From contig CM057832.1 of the NCBI GenBank assembly GCA_030068075.1, positions 73,685,502 through 73,749,501 of the forward strand: 64,000 nucleotides of DNA. The letters run 5' to 3'. Origin of the DNA: Paguma larvata (taxonomy: Eukaryota > Chordata > Mammalia > Carnivora > Viverridae). Both the position numbers and the translations under genes were made by a program. A model generated the notes under the pieces. The model was not told the origin of the DNA, made no database searches, and was given only the letters and a program-made list of their open reading frames with translations. Shown in pieces: positions 1 to 11,306 of the stretch (position 1 is the stretch's first letter; each line of letters begins with the position of its first letter).

Positions 1-88
1 TCTGTGTATTCCTCTCTCTCTCTGCCCCTCCCCTGCTTGCACTCTGTCCTTCTCTCCCTCTCTCAAAAATAAATAAACATTTAAAAAA
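1..88 (+). mobile_element. CAN-SINE (felid long type), 3' part only
   Basis: Only the CT-rich part and the aaaataaataaac A-rich tail are inside the window; the tRNA-like head lies to the left. Full-length copies of this family elsewhere in the window start with a tRNA-Lys-like head (ggcgcctgggtggctcag), carry a B-box-like motif (gttcgagcccc) and end in a CT-rich tract followed by an AT-rich tail. They are non-autonomous, Pol III-derived retrotransposons mobilised by L1. Confidence 0.85.
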
Positions 89-94
89 GTCCGT

Positions 95-618
95 AAGAAA
101 ACCCAAAGAACCCAATTTTAAAAATGGGGAAGAGACCCGAACAGACACCTCACCAGAGAAGATACACAGAAGGCAAACCAACATATGAAAAAAATGCTCT
201 ACATCACATATCATCATATAAATTAAAACAACGACATGTCACTACACACTGGTAAAAATGGCCAGAACCCAGACCACTGACAGCACTAAATGCTGGTGAG
301 GATGTGGAGCAACAGGAACTCTCAATCATCGCTGGCAGGAAGGGGGAAATGGTACAGCCATTTCAGAAGACGGTTTGGAGGTTTCTTACATAACTAACCA
401 TAACGCTTACCATACGACTCAGCAGTTACGTCCCTTGGTGTTTACAAAAAAGAAAACATGAAAACCTACACACAGATATGTAGAGCTGCTTTCTTCTGCA
501 TTGCCAAAACTTCGAAGCCACCAAGATGTCTTTCAGTGGATGAATGAATACATACACTGGGGCACATTCAGACAGGGGAAGATTATTCAGCACTAAGAAA
601 AATGAATGCTTTATTTCC
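95..618 (+). mobile_element. LINE-1 (old, L1M-type) ORF2 3' region fragment
   Basis: The sequence follows the L1 ORF2 C-terminal region: a block like 'caaatatatgaaaaaatgctc', then 'ggtgaggatgtggagcaac', then the tail 'cagtggatgaatgaatac...cactaagaaaaatgaat'. The frame is broken by stops and indels, so this is an ancient inactive copy. Confidence 0.7.
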
Positions 619-639
619 ACATTGGTACGATGTGGATAA

Positions 640-775
640 TTGCACCTGTGCCATCAGACTATGAATGATTAAATGAGCAAATATTTATAAAACACTCAGG
701 GTAGTGGTTGGCACATAGGGAGAGTTGACTATTTACTGCTACTATTATTGTTACTGTTACTTTTGTTGTTGTTGC
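640..775 (+). repeat. MIR-like SINE fragment
   Basis: Matches the 3' half of MIR: 'aaatgagcaaatatttataaaac' followed by a 'gtggttggcacatag' block and a short triplet-rich tail. Heavily diverged. Confidence 0.5.
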
Positions 776-1224
776 TGTTATTGGATGGGAAGAGGGAGGG
801 GTAGGGTAAGGAGCTGAGAGGCAAAAACCACCTCTACGCCCACACAGTTTACTGTCTTTGCCAACATAACATTACTATTCTAGAAAATTCTTGCCCTGGA
901 AGGCAAACGTTGCAAGTAACTTCATTTTTCACTCCAGAACGTCCTCGAAGAACCAGCAATTCTGCAATAAATAAAAAGCATCACATGATAGTTTGTACCC
1001 AAGATCGTTTGAATTTTTGCCTCAAAATCCTCACCTTTGTTGTTCTTCTGATCCTATGCTATTTTATTACTGTCATTACCCAAGTTCCCACATGTCGGAC
1101 CCAGCTTAACCAGAACCTGTAACCTCATAAACAGCCCTGCTTGGCCGTCCTCCCACCGAGATACTACCAGGAACCTGGAGATGAGGCTCTCCATTAATGT
1201 AGCGAGCAATCAACTCTGCTCTTT

Positions 1225-1247
1225 TTATTTTTTAGGTTTATTTATTT

Positions 1248-1291
<44 letters not shown>

Positions 1292-1414
1292 CCCAAGCAG
1301 GCACACTGTCAGTGCAGAGCTTGAAGTGGGACTCAATCCCACGAAACGACAGATCATGACCTGAGCTGAAATCAAGAGTCTACCACTTAATCAACTGAGC
1401 CACCCAGGTGGCCC
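1225..1414 (-). mobile_element. CAN-SINE (long type) with expanded GA microsatellite
   Basis: Reads on the minus strand from a head at about 1414 to an AT-rich tail near 1225. The CT-rich part has become an uninterrupted (GA)19 run on the plus strand at 1252-1289. Confidence 0.9.
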
Positions 1415-3829
1415 TAGGAAGAGAGATCTTGGTGACTGGCTGGGGGAGAGAGGTAACTCAGGGCTGCCTCTCAAGTTGGTCACATCAGAAACTGGGTGCC
1501 TCATAGAAAGGTTTTCCAAAGCAGGACCTGTGAAGTTTGGTTCGGTGTCTGTGTTGACATGTCATGGCTGGAGCCATCTTTGTTGGGCTTATACTGATAT
1601 CTACCCATCCACAAATCCTGCCCACAAAGACTTTCAGAGGTGGGAGTTTGGGTTGGGCCTCTCAGCTTGCGTGAGGGGATCCCACTCCCACGCCATATTC
1701 CTGCTCCCGCTCCTTTTCCATTCTCTTCTACTTGCACCACCCTGCCTCCCTCTTTTTTCTCTGTTCCTGCCCACACCAGTTTCTGAAGCACCAATACCCA
1801 GAAAACATAAATTCCACTCTCAAGGCACTGATGGAGATTCTCCTGAAGATCTGGAGGGAAAGACACAGGGCTGATAACCAGCTTATCCTGGTTTTGGCAT
1901 TCCAGGTCCAGGGTCCTGAGAGCCCTCTCTGGTCCTGGGCAAATGGGGATGGAGGATCACCTGAGATCAAGAGGGGGTAAGACTCCCTTGACAAGCTCCC
2001 CTTGCCCTCAAGTGCTTCTCCCTCGGCGGCTGGCCCACCCAACGCCCTGCCCCCCAACAGCCATCTGCGGTCTTTGAGGCTAGTACCTTCTCCCCTCACA
2101 TTCCTTTAGCAAAACCTAACAGTGTGCAGAATTCCAGGCTCAGCCAAACAAGCTCCTGGATTCTCACAGTCCTCAGGCCACCCATTTGGCGCATGTGAGG
2201 GTGTATTTATTACATGGGCTAGAGAAGCAATAGTTGACTGCAGGCAAGTATCCTTACATGGACCCCGTCTCTGGACGTTGGAGTCTCACGACTGTCGCAC
2301 GTGTTTATTCCCGAACCTTTCCCTCTCAAACCTCCTACGCCTTCAAGTGTTAAGACTGACAGCGCTTCTTGAAACAATTCACTTTTGTGGCTTCCAGATT
2401 CCTTTCTCCGGCTTTCCTACCTCGAAGACTATTTTGACTCAGGATTTCTCGCCCGCCTCTCCTCCTTGGCGAGGCCCTCAGTGCATTGATGCTCACCACA
2501 CTTCCGGCTTCTGCTCTTTCTCTCCTCCCTCCACATGCTCTTGAGGGGTGATTCAGCAAGACGCAAGAATTAAACCTTCTGGCTTCCATCCGTTCTTCCT
2601 CAATGTGTTTTTGTGTTTAGAGTGAAAAGCTCTACCCTCGAAGCAGGGCAGGGTCTGGGGAAGAAGATGGAAGGGTAAGATGGTAACACGGATCAGAGAA
2701 AGACTTTTATTTTTAAGATGCCATTTATTACAGATTCATATCTTGCTTTCTCCCCTTTGTAAACAGAGCTAAGAGTAGCATCCACCCCCAAGGTGGCCGT
2801 GAAGTCAAAGGACGTGATAGATGCCTGGAACATGCAGTAAGGAAGTAGTTGACAAAGTTAGCTGTTGTCATTATTAGCTCAACGGGCTTCAAGGAACACA
2901 TTTCAAGGGGCATGTTTCTTTGGGTGATGGCGTAGGGAAAACTTTCTCCAAAGAAAATATTTCTCCTTTGAATCAAATTAGATGAAAGAATTCTGACTGG
3001 GCCAGAAAGTCTACTAGTATAAGTCCGATGACAAAGAAAGTAAATTATAAATGTCTGGCAACATTTAAGCTAGTGATTAGTTTTACAGAAATAAATCCTT
3101 AAAACAAAAACAAAAACAAAAACACACAGGTTTGTCGTTTTTGTTTTTTTTTTAAAGAAAGCATTGGTTTCTGTTTCTTAGCTCATCTTGAATAGTTGAG
3201 ACTTATACATGAAATGTATATTATTGAGTTAAATCGGCTCCTCCTTCATCCAAATTGCTCCCATGATTGATCAGATGTGCGGATGGATAACACGGGGGGG
3301 GGGGTGTGTGTGAATATTTTTGGGTCCGTCTGCAGAGGGGAGCATTTGCTGTGCCTTGGGACGCCGCTGAAAGAAGTAGACCGTCCTTCTCTGGTATCAG
3401 ATCACAAAGTTCCATGGATACATTCCAAGGGTCTGCAGGCAAAACCAGGGCCAATCTAGGCATCCTGGGACCCTGAAGCCAGGCTGACAGTGCCCTGTGG
3501 GATCGGTTCAATGATTCTTCTGGTTAGTGCTGCAAGAAGTTTTTCTCCGCCCAGCATATACAAGTGGAGTGTCGTATAGAGTTTCCCAGAGGATAAGGCC
3601 TCGGGACACGGTGCTTAGCATCGCTGCTTAAATCACAAAGCATTTGGGGGTGAAAGAAACGGAGAGAAAGGAGGGCTCCTCCCTCCCCCAATAAAGACTG
3701 GGGTTGAGGACTCTTAATGAGATTCCCTAAAGCAAACCATATGTGGAAAATGTTCCAAATAAATATTTGGCAAGCAACGATTTTATAGAGCTGGAAGGAA
3801 TTGCTCTCGGCATATCAAGATGTGATATA
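1415..3829. other. Non-coding stretch, no assigned feature
   Basis: No gene, RNA or repeat was recognised with confidence. Short open frames on both strands at 1476-2589 have no recognisable protein and overlap each other in several frames. There is an 11-G run at 3294-3304 and an (aaaac)n stretch near 3103-3126. Confidence 0.5.
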
Positions 3830-4280
3830 TCAGGGAAATTCTGGATGCTTCTTTTTGCATAATTATTTTTGCATCATTGAGATCATATGTAGAGTCTCCC
3901 CGTTTACTTCCCTTAACTTCTCGTAATTTTCCATGGCACTAGGTATCCTGTAACAATATTCCACAATACCGTGTCGTACAAATGTAAAAAAAGTACCCAT
4001 TTATTCCTTTATCAGGGGAGATTCCTGTAGTTTTACATTTTACCACAAAGAAGCATACGACTAATATCACATTTAAATATGGATCCTGATCTCCTATTAT
4101 TCACTTAGGATATTTTCAAAGATGTGAATGATTGATCAAAGAATCTGAATGCTTTTAAAGGCTTTTCATGGGGTCAAACTGCCTTCTGGGTAGATTTCAA
4201 CTCTTTTCCACGCAGTAGGAGTCTGTGTTTCTCAACATGGTCTTGGAAGTATGAGGGCGACTATTAAAACCCTAATTAAG

Positions 4281-4471
4281 GAGCGCCTGGGTGGCTCAGT
4301 CGGTTAAGCGTCTGACTTCAGCTTAGGTCATGATCTCAAGGTTTGTGAGTTTGAGCCCCACATCAGGCTCTTTGCTGTCAGTGTAGAGCTTGCTTCTGCT
4401 CCTTTGTCCCCCTTTCTCTCTGTCCCTCTCCCACTCGTGTTCAAAAATAAATAAAACACTTTTTAAAAAAA
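4281..4471 (+). mobile_element. CAN-SINE (long type)
   Basis: Full-length, from the 'gcgcctgggtggctcagtcg' head to an 'aaaataaataaaac' tail. Moderately diverged. Confidence 0.92.
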
Positions 4472-4639
4472 TTGGGTATATCTATAAAAATTAAATTGTG
4501 TTAATTGGATTATTTGTATGGAATTTCAATAGTTCGTATTCGCCCTTTGTATTTCCACTATTTCGCCTTCTCTGAATTATAACATCCTTTGTTAAGTTGC
4601 TCTTGACACCTTAAGGCTTTTAAAAAATGTATTAGTATA

Positions 4640-4815
4640 AGGGAGTTGAGGGGTAATGAGGAGAGACCACTGAAAGATAAAGCGTTTCTTTCGGGGGCGA
4701 TGAAAATGTTCTGAATCTGATTGTGCTGGTTCTATTAAAAAACATCGAGTTGCGAAGTTTAAATGGGTGAATTGTATGGTATACGATTTTTATCTCAATA
4801 AGGCTATTTTTAAAA
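4640..4815 (+). mobile_element. L1M 3' end fragment
   Basis: Contains the L1M 3' UTR pattern 'gatgaaaatgttctgaatctgat...gtgctggtt', then 'gggtgaattgtatggtatacga' and a terminal 'tatctcaataaggct'. Confidence 0.55.
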
Positions 4816-4859
4816 ATATTAGCATAAATTATTTCCAGATTAAGGTATTCAACCTCCCA

Positions 4860-5056
4860 TTTTTTTTTTTTTTAAAGACAGAGCACACACACGAGCAGGG
4901 AAGAAAAACAGAAGGAGAGAGAGAGAGAATCTCAAGCAGGCTTCACGCTCAGCATGGAGCACAGAGCCCAATGCAGGGCTTGATCCCACGACCCTGGGAT
5001 CAGGACCTGAGCCAAAATCAAGAGTCAGATGATCAACTGAGCCACCCAAGCGCCCC
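4860..5056 (-). mobile_element. CAN-SINE (long type)
   Basis: Plus-strand order is poly-T, GA-rich tract, then 'gagccacccaagcgcccc', the reverse complement of the tRNA-like head. Confidence 0.92.
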
Positions 5057-5199
5057 ACAGCCTCCCTCTTTCAAACTTCGTTAGCAAATTTTCCAATTTC
5101 GATTGCCTTTTGCTTTCTCATATTCAGAAGATACATACTTTTAGTTAAATCTATCATCTGTTTCTTAGAGAATCTGCCCATTGCTTTTATTTGGAAAAT

Positions 5200-5364
5200 T
5201 CCATCATGTGCAGATAGTCGCTGATAGTTCTTCTGGTTTATTTTATTCTTAATCCATCTGGGGTTTGGCGTAGGTTGTAAAGCTATAACCTCATGTCCTC
5301 CCAAATGTACCTGTTGAATAAATTTGCCCTTCCCTTCCTGTGTTCTGATGGTTCTGTTGTCAAA
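5200..5364 (-). mobile_element. L1 fragment (antisense), left part
   Basis: Carries the antisense L1 motif 'cttaatccatctggggtttg'. The same antisense L1 resumes at about 5750, so the LTR-like block at 5365-5745 appears to have split it. Confidence 0.5.
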
Positions 5365-5745
5365 AACTGACCTCTTGGACTTCAGAACCCAAGTATAACT
5401 CCAGGAGAGAGTTGGGGATAAAGAGGAACAAACAATAGCTTTATTGCTTTGCAAGGCAAAGGAGCCGGCAGCAGGCTGTGGCCTTCGCTAGCTGCAAGCT
5501 GGCCAGCAGGGGAAGGGTTAGGAAGGGTTTATAGGGAAATAAATACAGGATCTAACCTGCTTTGCCAGGAATTGTTTACCTAGCACAAGCCTCCCCCACC
5601 ACGTCTTCAGGGTGGTACCAGGTTTCTGAAACAAAAGGTTAAGAAGGGAGGAGAGGAGGTTTGCCAAAGAGAGAGGAAAAAGCTGACTTTAAAATCGAGC
5701 TTCCCTGAAGCGTTAGTGCAGCCATTTTGATTTTTGTTCCACTTT
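5365..5745 (-). mobile_element. LTR-like insertion (solo LTR candidate)
   Basis: On the minus strand this has LTR-like landmarks in the right order: a TATA-like 'ccctataaaccc' near 5527 and an AATAAA poly(A) signal at 5445-5440 followed by T/G-rich sequence. It interrupts an antisense L1. Family not identified; exact ends and target duplication not resolved. Confidence 0.45.
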
Positions 5746-6260
5746 CTGCTTTTAAGTGGTTTCAGTTCCTTTGCAATATTTTACATCTACTAACACCTAT
5801 TTCTGGGTTATTACTGTACTGGTCTGAGAGTTCAAACGTAAACTAGTAATACACGTTTAATTTTTCGGTTTTTAAACATGGCTGCATATTTAGTATTTTA
5901 AGACTTCATTACATTCCTCTCTCAAAGTATACCTGGCTATCCTTACAGATGTTTTCTTTAAGGTAAAATTTAGAACAATTTTACCAACCCTTTGAGAATA
6001 TGATTGGATTTCCATTGAACAGATGGACTGATTTGGGAAGGGACATGTCTAAAATATTTGTCATCTAGGAACACAATGTAGTTCTCCCCCCTACACGTCT
6101 ATTTGTCCCACACGCATCTTGAGTTTGAACATTTTACTGAGTTTGTTGCTGTGATGAATGATAACGTAACCCCATTATATTGTAAAACCTTTTTTTTTTT
6201 TTTTTGCTCCAATATGGAAAAACTTAATTTTTGAATATCTGGATACATCTATTAATTTTA
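5746..6260 (-). mobile_element. L1 fragment (antisense), right part
   Basis: Follows antisense L1 ORF2: 'ttactgtactggtctgagag', 'cctggctatccttacagat', 'gattggatttccattgaac', 'gatggactgatttgggaag'. These correspond in order to the well-known L1 antisense text around 'tttggctattct' and 'gggattgcattgaatctatag'. Confidence 0.6.
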
Positions 6261-6436
6261 TAAAAACCCTAAGACATGAGTTTTTGGGCAAACATGATCT
6301 GCAGTAATGAAAACAGTCTTTTCTTGCCCAATAGTTTCGATTGCATCAAAAAATATTAAATTAATATTCTGATGACAATCCCTGAAAACTTTAAGAAAGC
6401 ACACATTAGTTAAATCTTTGACAAGCAGGCTTATAC

Positions 6437-6634
6437 ATTTTTTAATGTTTATTTATTTTTGAGAGAGAGAGACAGAGCACGAGTGGGGGAGGGGCAGAGG
6501 AGACAGAATCCGAAACAGCTCTAGGCTCTGAGCTGTCGGCACAAAGCCCCACAGGGGACCCGAACTCACAAACCGTGAGATCAAGACCTGAGCAGAAGTC
6601 GGATGCTCAGCTGACTGAGCCACCCAGGTGCCCC
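6437..6634 (-). mobile_element. CAN-SINE (long type)
   Basis: Full-length minus-strand copy ending in 'gccacccaggtgcccc'. A second copy in the same orientation lies about 90 bp to the right. Confidence 0.93.
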
Positions 6635-6723
6635 CCACATCTGATCTTTTCTCCTAATGTGTTCAGTTTTCTACCATTACCACACCTTTTTCTTCTCAGA
6701 CATTTCTGCCTAGAGAATTAATT

Positions 6724-6931
6724 TCTTAAAAAAATTTTTCAAGTTTATTTTTTTGAGAAAGATAGAAAGCAATCAGGGGAGGGGCAGAGAGAGGGAGACA
6801 GAGAATCTCAAGCAGGCTCCACGCAGTCAGCACAGAGCCCCTTGACGGGCTCGATCCCATGAACCCCAAGATCATCACCTGAGCCGAAACCAAGAGTTGG
6901 ATGTTCAACTGACTGGGCCACCTAAGCGCCC
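6724..6931 (-). mobile_element. CAN-SINE (long type) with target duplication
   Basis: Flanked by a gagaattaat repeat (near 6713 and just after 6931), consistent with a target-site duplication. Confidence 0.9.
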
Positions 6932-7394
6932 TGGAGAATTAATGTTTTTAATCACTACTCTCACACTTGTTGGTTACAAAGTACCACATTGACTGCTAAA
7001 TTTAAGTGCTGGTGGCTAAGAGAAAAATAATCATTTGTGGAGACCTGGATCGATTTCTGAATGGCTAATTTTAATGGTGATATGCCTAGTTACAAATGCA
7101 TTCAGTCATGCCCACCATCAAAAAGAGTAAAACCTAAGGTAGTCACGTTTGCCACGAAACAGTGTTGCATTTATTTTCTATTTAACACGATGAGAAATAA
7201 CTTTCATTTTTCTAAGCAAACTACACAAGTCTAGTTTGAATGACCCTACATATGAATTAAAACATGGCTTCCTCCTCCCCTAAATAACTACAAAAGGAAA
7301 TCTACTTATGCTAGTGAATTATATTTGACGAATGACACAAATCCATGTTTAGAGACAATAATGCTTCCATAGGGGAGCGAATTTTGCCACTCCC
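6932..7394. other. AT-rich non-coding stretch
   Basis: No open frame of note and no repeat that I can name. Confidence 0.5.
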
Positions 7395-7875
7395 TAATTT
7401 TCCTCTTCGGCATATTGATTATTTTAAGCTGGTAATTTGTAAAAAAACTGCAGACACAAGAGAAACTCTGAAAACCAAGGAGAAGTTACCCTTTTAAGAG
7501 ATATTTATGTAGACAAGGGAAATCTCCTTCAGTACCAAGAGGGTGATGCCTCTAAATCTCTAGAAACTACCATGAATGGAAAAGGCACAGACTTAAAATT
7601 GCCTAACATTACCCTAGTTTAGTGTGCTTTTTCTGGTAACCTCTCATAATGGACTCCCTACCCCCAACACCTTTTGTCTTTAGCTCAAGGTGATGTTTAG
7701 AGTAATGGCTTCTGCCACAGAGTTACTGTTTTCCTGGGTCTCTCCCAGGTACACAGAAGGTATACATACTACTTATTAAACTTTGATTTTCTCTTGTTAG
7801 TCATTCTCATGTTAATTTGATTCTTAGACCAGCTAGAAGAACTTTAACAGGTAGAGGAAATACTTTTCCTCCACG
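7395..7875. repeat. Inverted-end repeat family, copy 1 (LTR or DNA element, unclassified)
   Basis: The right end (about 7785-7870) runs 'gttaatttgattcttagacc', 'agctagaagaact', 'tagaggaaatacttttcctcc'. This closely parallels the right end of the element at 49050-49715. The left end (about 7398-7460, 'aattttcctcttcggcata') resembles the reverse complement of the right end. Both copies therefore share imperfect inverted ends. Family name not established. Confidence 0.4.
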
Positions 7876-8221
7876 CTTCACATTTGCAAAGCTTAACAGT
7901 TGCTTACTATAGTGTGGAAGAGCCTAGGTATTGCCTATAAAAGGACTGTTTTTGTTCACTCTTGTTCTTATTAAGAAATCTAGTAATTTGATGCAGTACT
8001 TCAGTAACTAAAATAAACCTTCCATCTCAAAATTGTAGTTTTATTTTGTGAATGACTCCTAACAATTCCCTACATGACAGTAAAAGTAGCGTTTAATAAG
8101 TGACATATAGGGAACAATTTAAAACGTTTCTAGAACTTTCTCAAAGAATTTGCATTTTTGCTTCCTTTTGAAACCATTTTTTTTGATTCTTCACATTGCT
8201 CGTTCCACTAGTATGAATTTT

Positions 8222-8333
8222 ATTTTATAAGATTTTATTCTTAAGTAATCTCTAACCAACATGGGGCTCGAACTTCCAATCCCCGAGATCAAGAGTCATG
8301 TGCTCTACCAACGGAGTCAGCCAGGCACCCCAT
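8222..8333 (-). mobile_element. Short carnivore SINE (tRNA-type, about 110 bp)
   Basis: Reverse complement shows the short-SINE head (gggtgcctggctgactc) with 'ggtagagcac', a B-box-like 'gttcgagcccc' equivalent, then 'agattacttaagaataaaatct'. It lacks the long CT-rich body of the other SINE type. Confidence 0.85.
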
Positions 8334-9690
8334 GTCTCAGTAGGGTGAATTCTATTTAAGTCATGCTAAAATTTATTATAGGGAGTCACAATGAACAAAT
8401 TCTATATAATACCTATAACGGGCATTAGCAATAGGGTTACGTTCAGACATATCTCACCAAATGCCATTCTAGAAAGTCGAGGTACCATAGCTATGTAAGA
8501 CACTAGGTCCAGAGTTTTAGTGTGAGACTTGGGAAAATGAGACTCTAAACTCCTATTTTTATATCTATGGTGGAGAAAAATCTCTCAAAACCTGTCCATT
8601 TAAATGCAAATCAGATGCAGTCACATACAAAAAGAGTGCTGAGATAGATAACCTTGGATATTTGTAAATTTAAAAGATAGATTTAATCATCAATTTTGCG
8701 AAATTCAAAAATCCATATAATTTAAAGCAAATGGAGCACAATGTTAGCAACCAGCGATTCGAGGTGAGGGTTATAGGGTGGTTAGTGTACGGTTATTTTT
8801 AACTTTCTGTCAATTTGCAAATTTTCAAAATAAGAAATGAAAATAAATGTACATAAAAGAAGATACCATGAATGAAGTAAAATACAAGGCATAGACACAA
8901 ATATTTGTCAATGAAGATCACCGATTTTAGAGAAAAAATAAGGGACCCATCCTTCTGCTAAGAGCATGGGAGAAACATCTATCATGCATTAAAAGAAAAA
9001 AAACTGATTTAGATGACAAGAGACAGCACTATCCTATAATGCCCTCGGTGACATCATCTTTTGAGTTGTCAGAGTATGTTTTTCTTGATCCAAGCTTGGC
9101 TGCCCTATTTAATCATGCAAAAGACAGCAATCTACTGACTGGCACGTTTACACGTGACGATAAAGGTTTAAAAACTGTGAAACATTCATTCAGTAGGGTC
9201 AGCATAACAAGCTCTCTCCATAAAATGAAAATGTTTTCTAACTTTAAGGAATAAAAACTGTTTTCTCGGTGGAGTGCCTGAAAACTGTTGGCTATTAGGA
9301 CTTTTCCTATGTTATCACTTTCGCTGGCTAGTCTTTACAATTAAGTACATAGCTCGATTGTTGTTTCCAGTCTCAGCTAAATGATAAAGCGTCACATTTC
9401 CCGTTAGACCTTTGGCTGAACAGTATCAGCTTAGTAAAAGAGCAAGTTTTCTTTTCTTTTTTTCTTTCTAATCTTCATTAACTTTGAGTTATGAGATAGC
9501 ACAAGAGCCACCGCCAATCGCTGGCCTTTTGGTGGAAAAGTACGGCAAAAACCATATGCTGTGAACAATAACCGATGCTGAAACCACGTGCCCAAACCTG
9601 ATGTTCCTTTCAGGATTCCTAGGCCTTCAAGGACGCATGTGGAACGACAAACAGTACAGGTGTTGGATTCCGAGAGAGAAGGCAACTTCT
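8334..9690. other. AT-rich non-coding stretch
   Basis: Mostly unassigned. At about 8765-8850 'tagggtggttagtgtacgg' followed by 'caaattttcaaaataagaaat' resembles an old L1 3' end, but this is weak. A 71-codon open frame at 9039-9254 has no recognisable family. Confidence 0.4.
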
Positions 9691-9696
9691 TTTATT

Positions 9697-9920
9697 TTTT
9701 AAAATTTTTTAAACATTTTTACTTATTATTGAGAGACAGAGAGAGACAGAGCATGAGCATGGGAGAGGCAGAGAGAGAGAGGGAGACACAGAATCTGAAG
9801 CAGGCTCCAGGCTCTGAGCTGTCAGCACAGAGCCCAACGTGGAGCTCGAACCCACAAATTGGCAGATCATGACCTGAGCTGAGGTCGAACACTTAACCGA
9901 CTGAGCCACCCAGGTGCCCC
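9697..9920 (-). mobile_element. CAN-SINE (long type) with target duplication
   Basis: Flanked by agagaaggcaacttct on the left and agagaagggagcttct on the right (14 of 16 identical), a diverged target-site duplication. Confidence 0.93.
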
Positions 9921-10294
9921 AAGAGAAGGGAGCTTCTAATCCAAGGGCTGAGGACCCACCGAGGGGCAGGAAGCACGAAGAAGCAAGGACAGCAGAAGCC
10001 AGTCCTTTTCAAATGGAGACACAGGTGACATTAGGAGGCAAGACCCTGGGAGGCTTCACATGCGGATCCAAAGAGAAAGAGCCTCAATCTCTGGAAATAG
10101 TATGGGCTGCGGGTTAAAAACACTCCTCATAGACCCCAGAAACTGCCCACATACACCCCCTGTCCTGTCACTCCCCATACCTACCTCACCCTTTCCGTCT
10201 GAGACTCCTGCATGGATCACTATCACTGAATCACAAAAGAAAACTGAGGCAAGTAATATGGGGCACTATGAAAACAAGGGTTTTGTAAAACATG
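9921..10294. other. Unassigned non-coding stretch
   Basis: No gene or named repeat seen between two SINEs. Confidence 0.45.
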
Positions 10295-10499
10295 TTTTTT
10301 AATGTTTATTTTTTTTTTTTTTTTGAGAGAGAGACAACATTTGAGTGGAGGAAGAGAGAGGGAGACACAGAATCCAAAGCACGCTCCAGGCTAAGAGCTG
10401 TCACCACAGAGCCCAATGGGGGGCTTGAACCCACAAACCGTGAGATTATGACCTGAGCAGAAGTCGGACGTTCAACGGACTGAGCCACCCACGCGCCCT
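10295..10499 (-). mobile_element. CAN-SINE (long type)
   Basis: Flanked by 'gaaaacaagggtttt' and 'gaaaacaagttttt', a near-identical target duplication. It sits downstream of the GCNT1 coding exon in the same transcriptional orientation. Confidence 0.93.
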
Positions 10500-10919
10500 T
10501 GAAAACAAGTTTTTATACAGTACAAGTTTTTATAGCAGGGTCTGAGGAGACCAGGGGGAAAAAGTAGAGAAAAATATTTGGAAAAATTGAGTGTTTCTCT
10601 GTAGACACTATAACAACAAAGATACCTTAACTTTTTAAATAACCTAAAGTATCTTTTCTAATAAGCTAAGATGATTCACAGAATCAACTAAACTAGACAT
10701 CGCCACTTTTTTTGTTTTAAAAAACATCTGTGCATTGGTAGAAGGGAAAATTGGTCAGAAATATTCACGTTCAATCAAGCCCACTTTTTCAAGTTCCCTG
10801 AGATGACACATACTGATACACACGCACACCACGTCACAGCAGAAAGTGTTTACAATGATCATTGAAAGCCAAATTTCTATTTCACCGAATAAATCTTGCA
10901 AGATAAATTATATCCTTAC

Positions 10920-11306
10920 AATCGGTTCTTGCTATAAATTTATTAAAATCAGGAAAAGTGTCATTATTTAAAGCTCTCAAAGTAATTTTGGCACAGACGA
11001 AATCATTTAGTTAAGTCCCTGAGCTCTTAACAGGCTGGTGTTTGCGCCGTCTCTTCCCCAGCCACCTGGGCCCCTCACCGCCTGCCCCGGCTGGATGCTA
11101 ACTCTAGGTCAACATTGAATGCTATCCCCTTTCTAATCCACTGTGCTCCATAGAAACCACATAGCTTGGAGGACATGCACGGTTGGCGTCCTCACCCCAG
11201 AGAGCGCCCCCTACAGCTTCTCCGATGTGTATTAACAAGGCAGAAGAATCCGATGGGGTGCGCCTCACGCATGCGTCTTCTTCCTCGAGTTGCCTACGAT
11301 GAACAG
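10920..11306 (-). other. GCNT1: Presumed GCNT1 3' UTR, with candidate poly(A) signal
   Basis: This follows the GCNT1 stop codon on the minus strand. The first canonical AATAAA after the stop is at 10944-10939. The true cleavage site may lie further down, since 3' UTRs of this gene may be longer; nothing in the sequence fixes it. Confidence 0.35.
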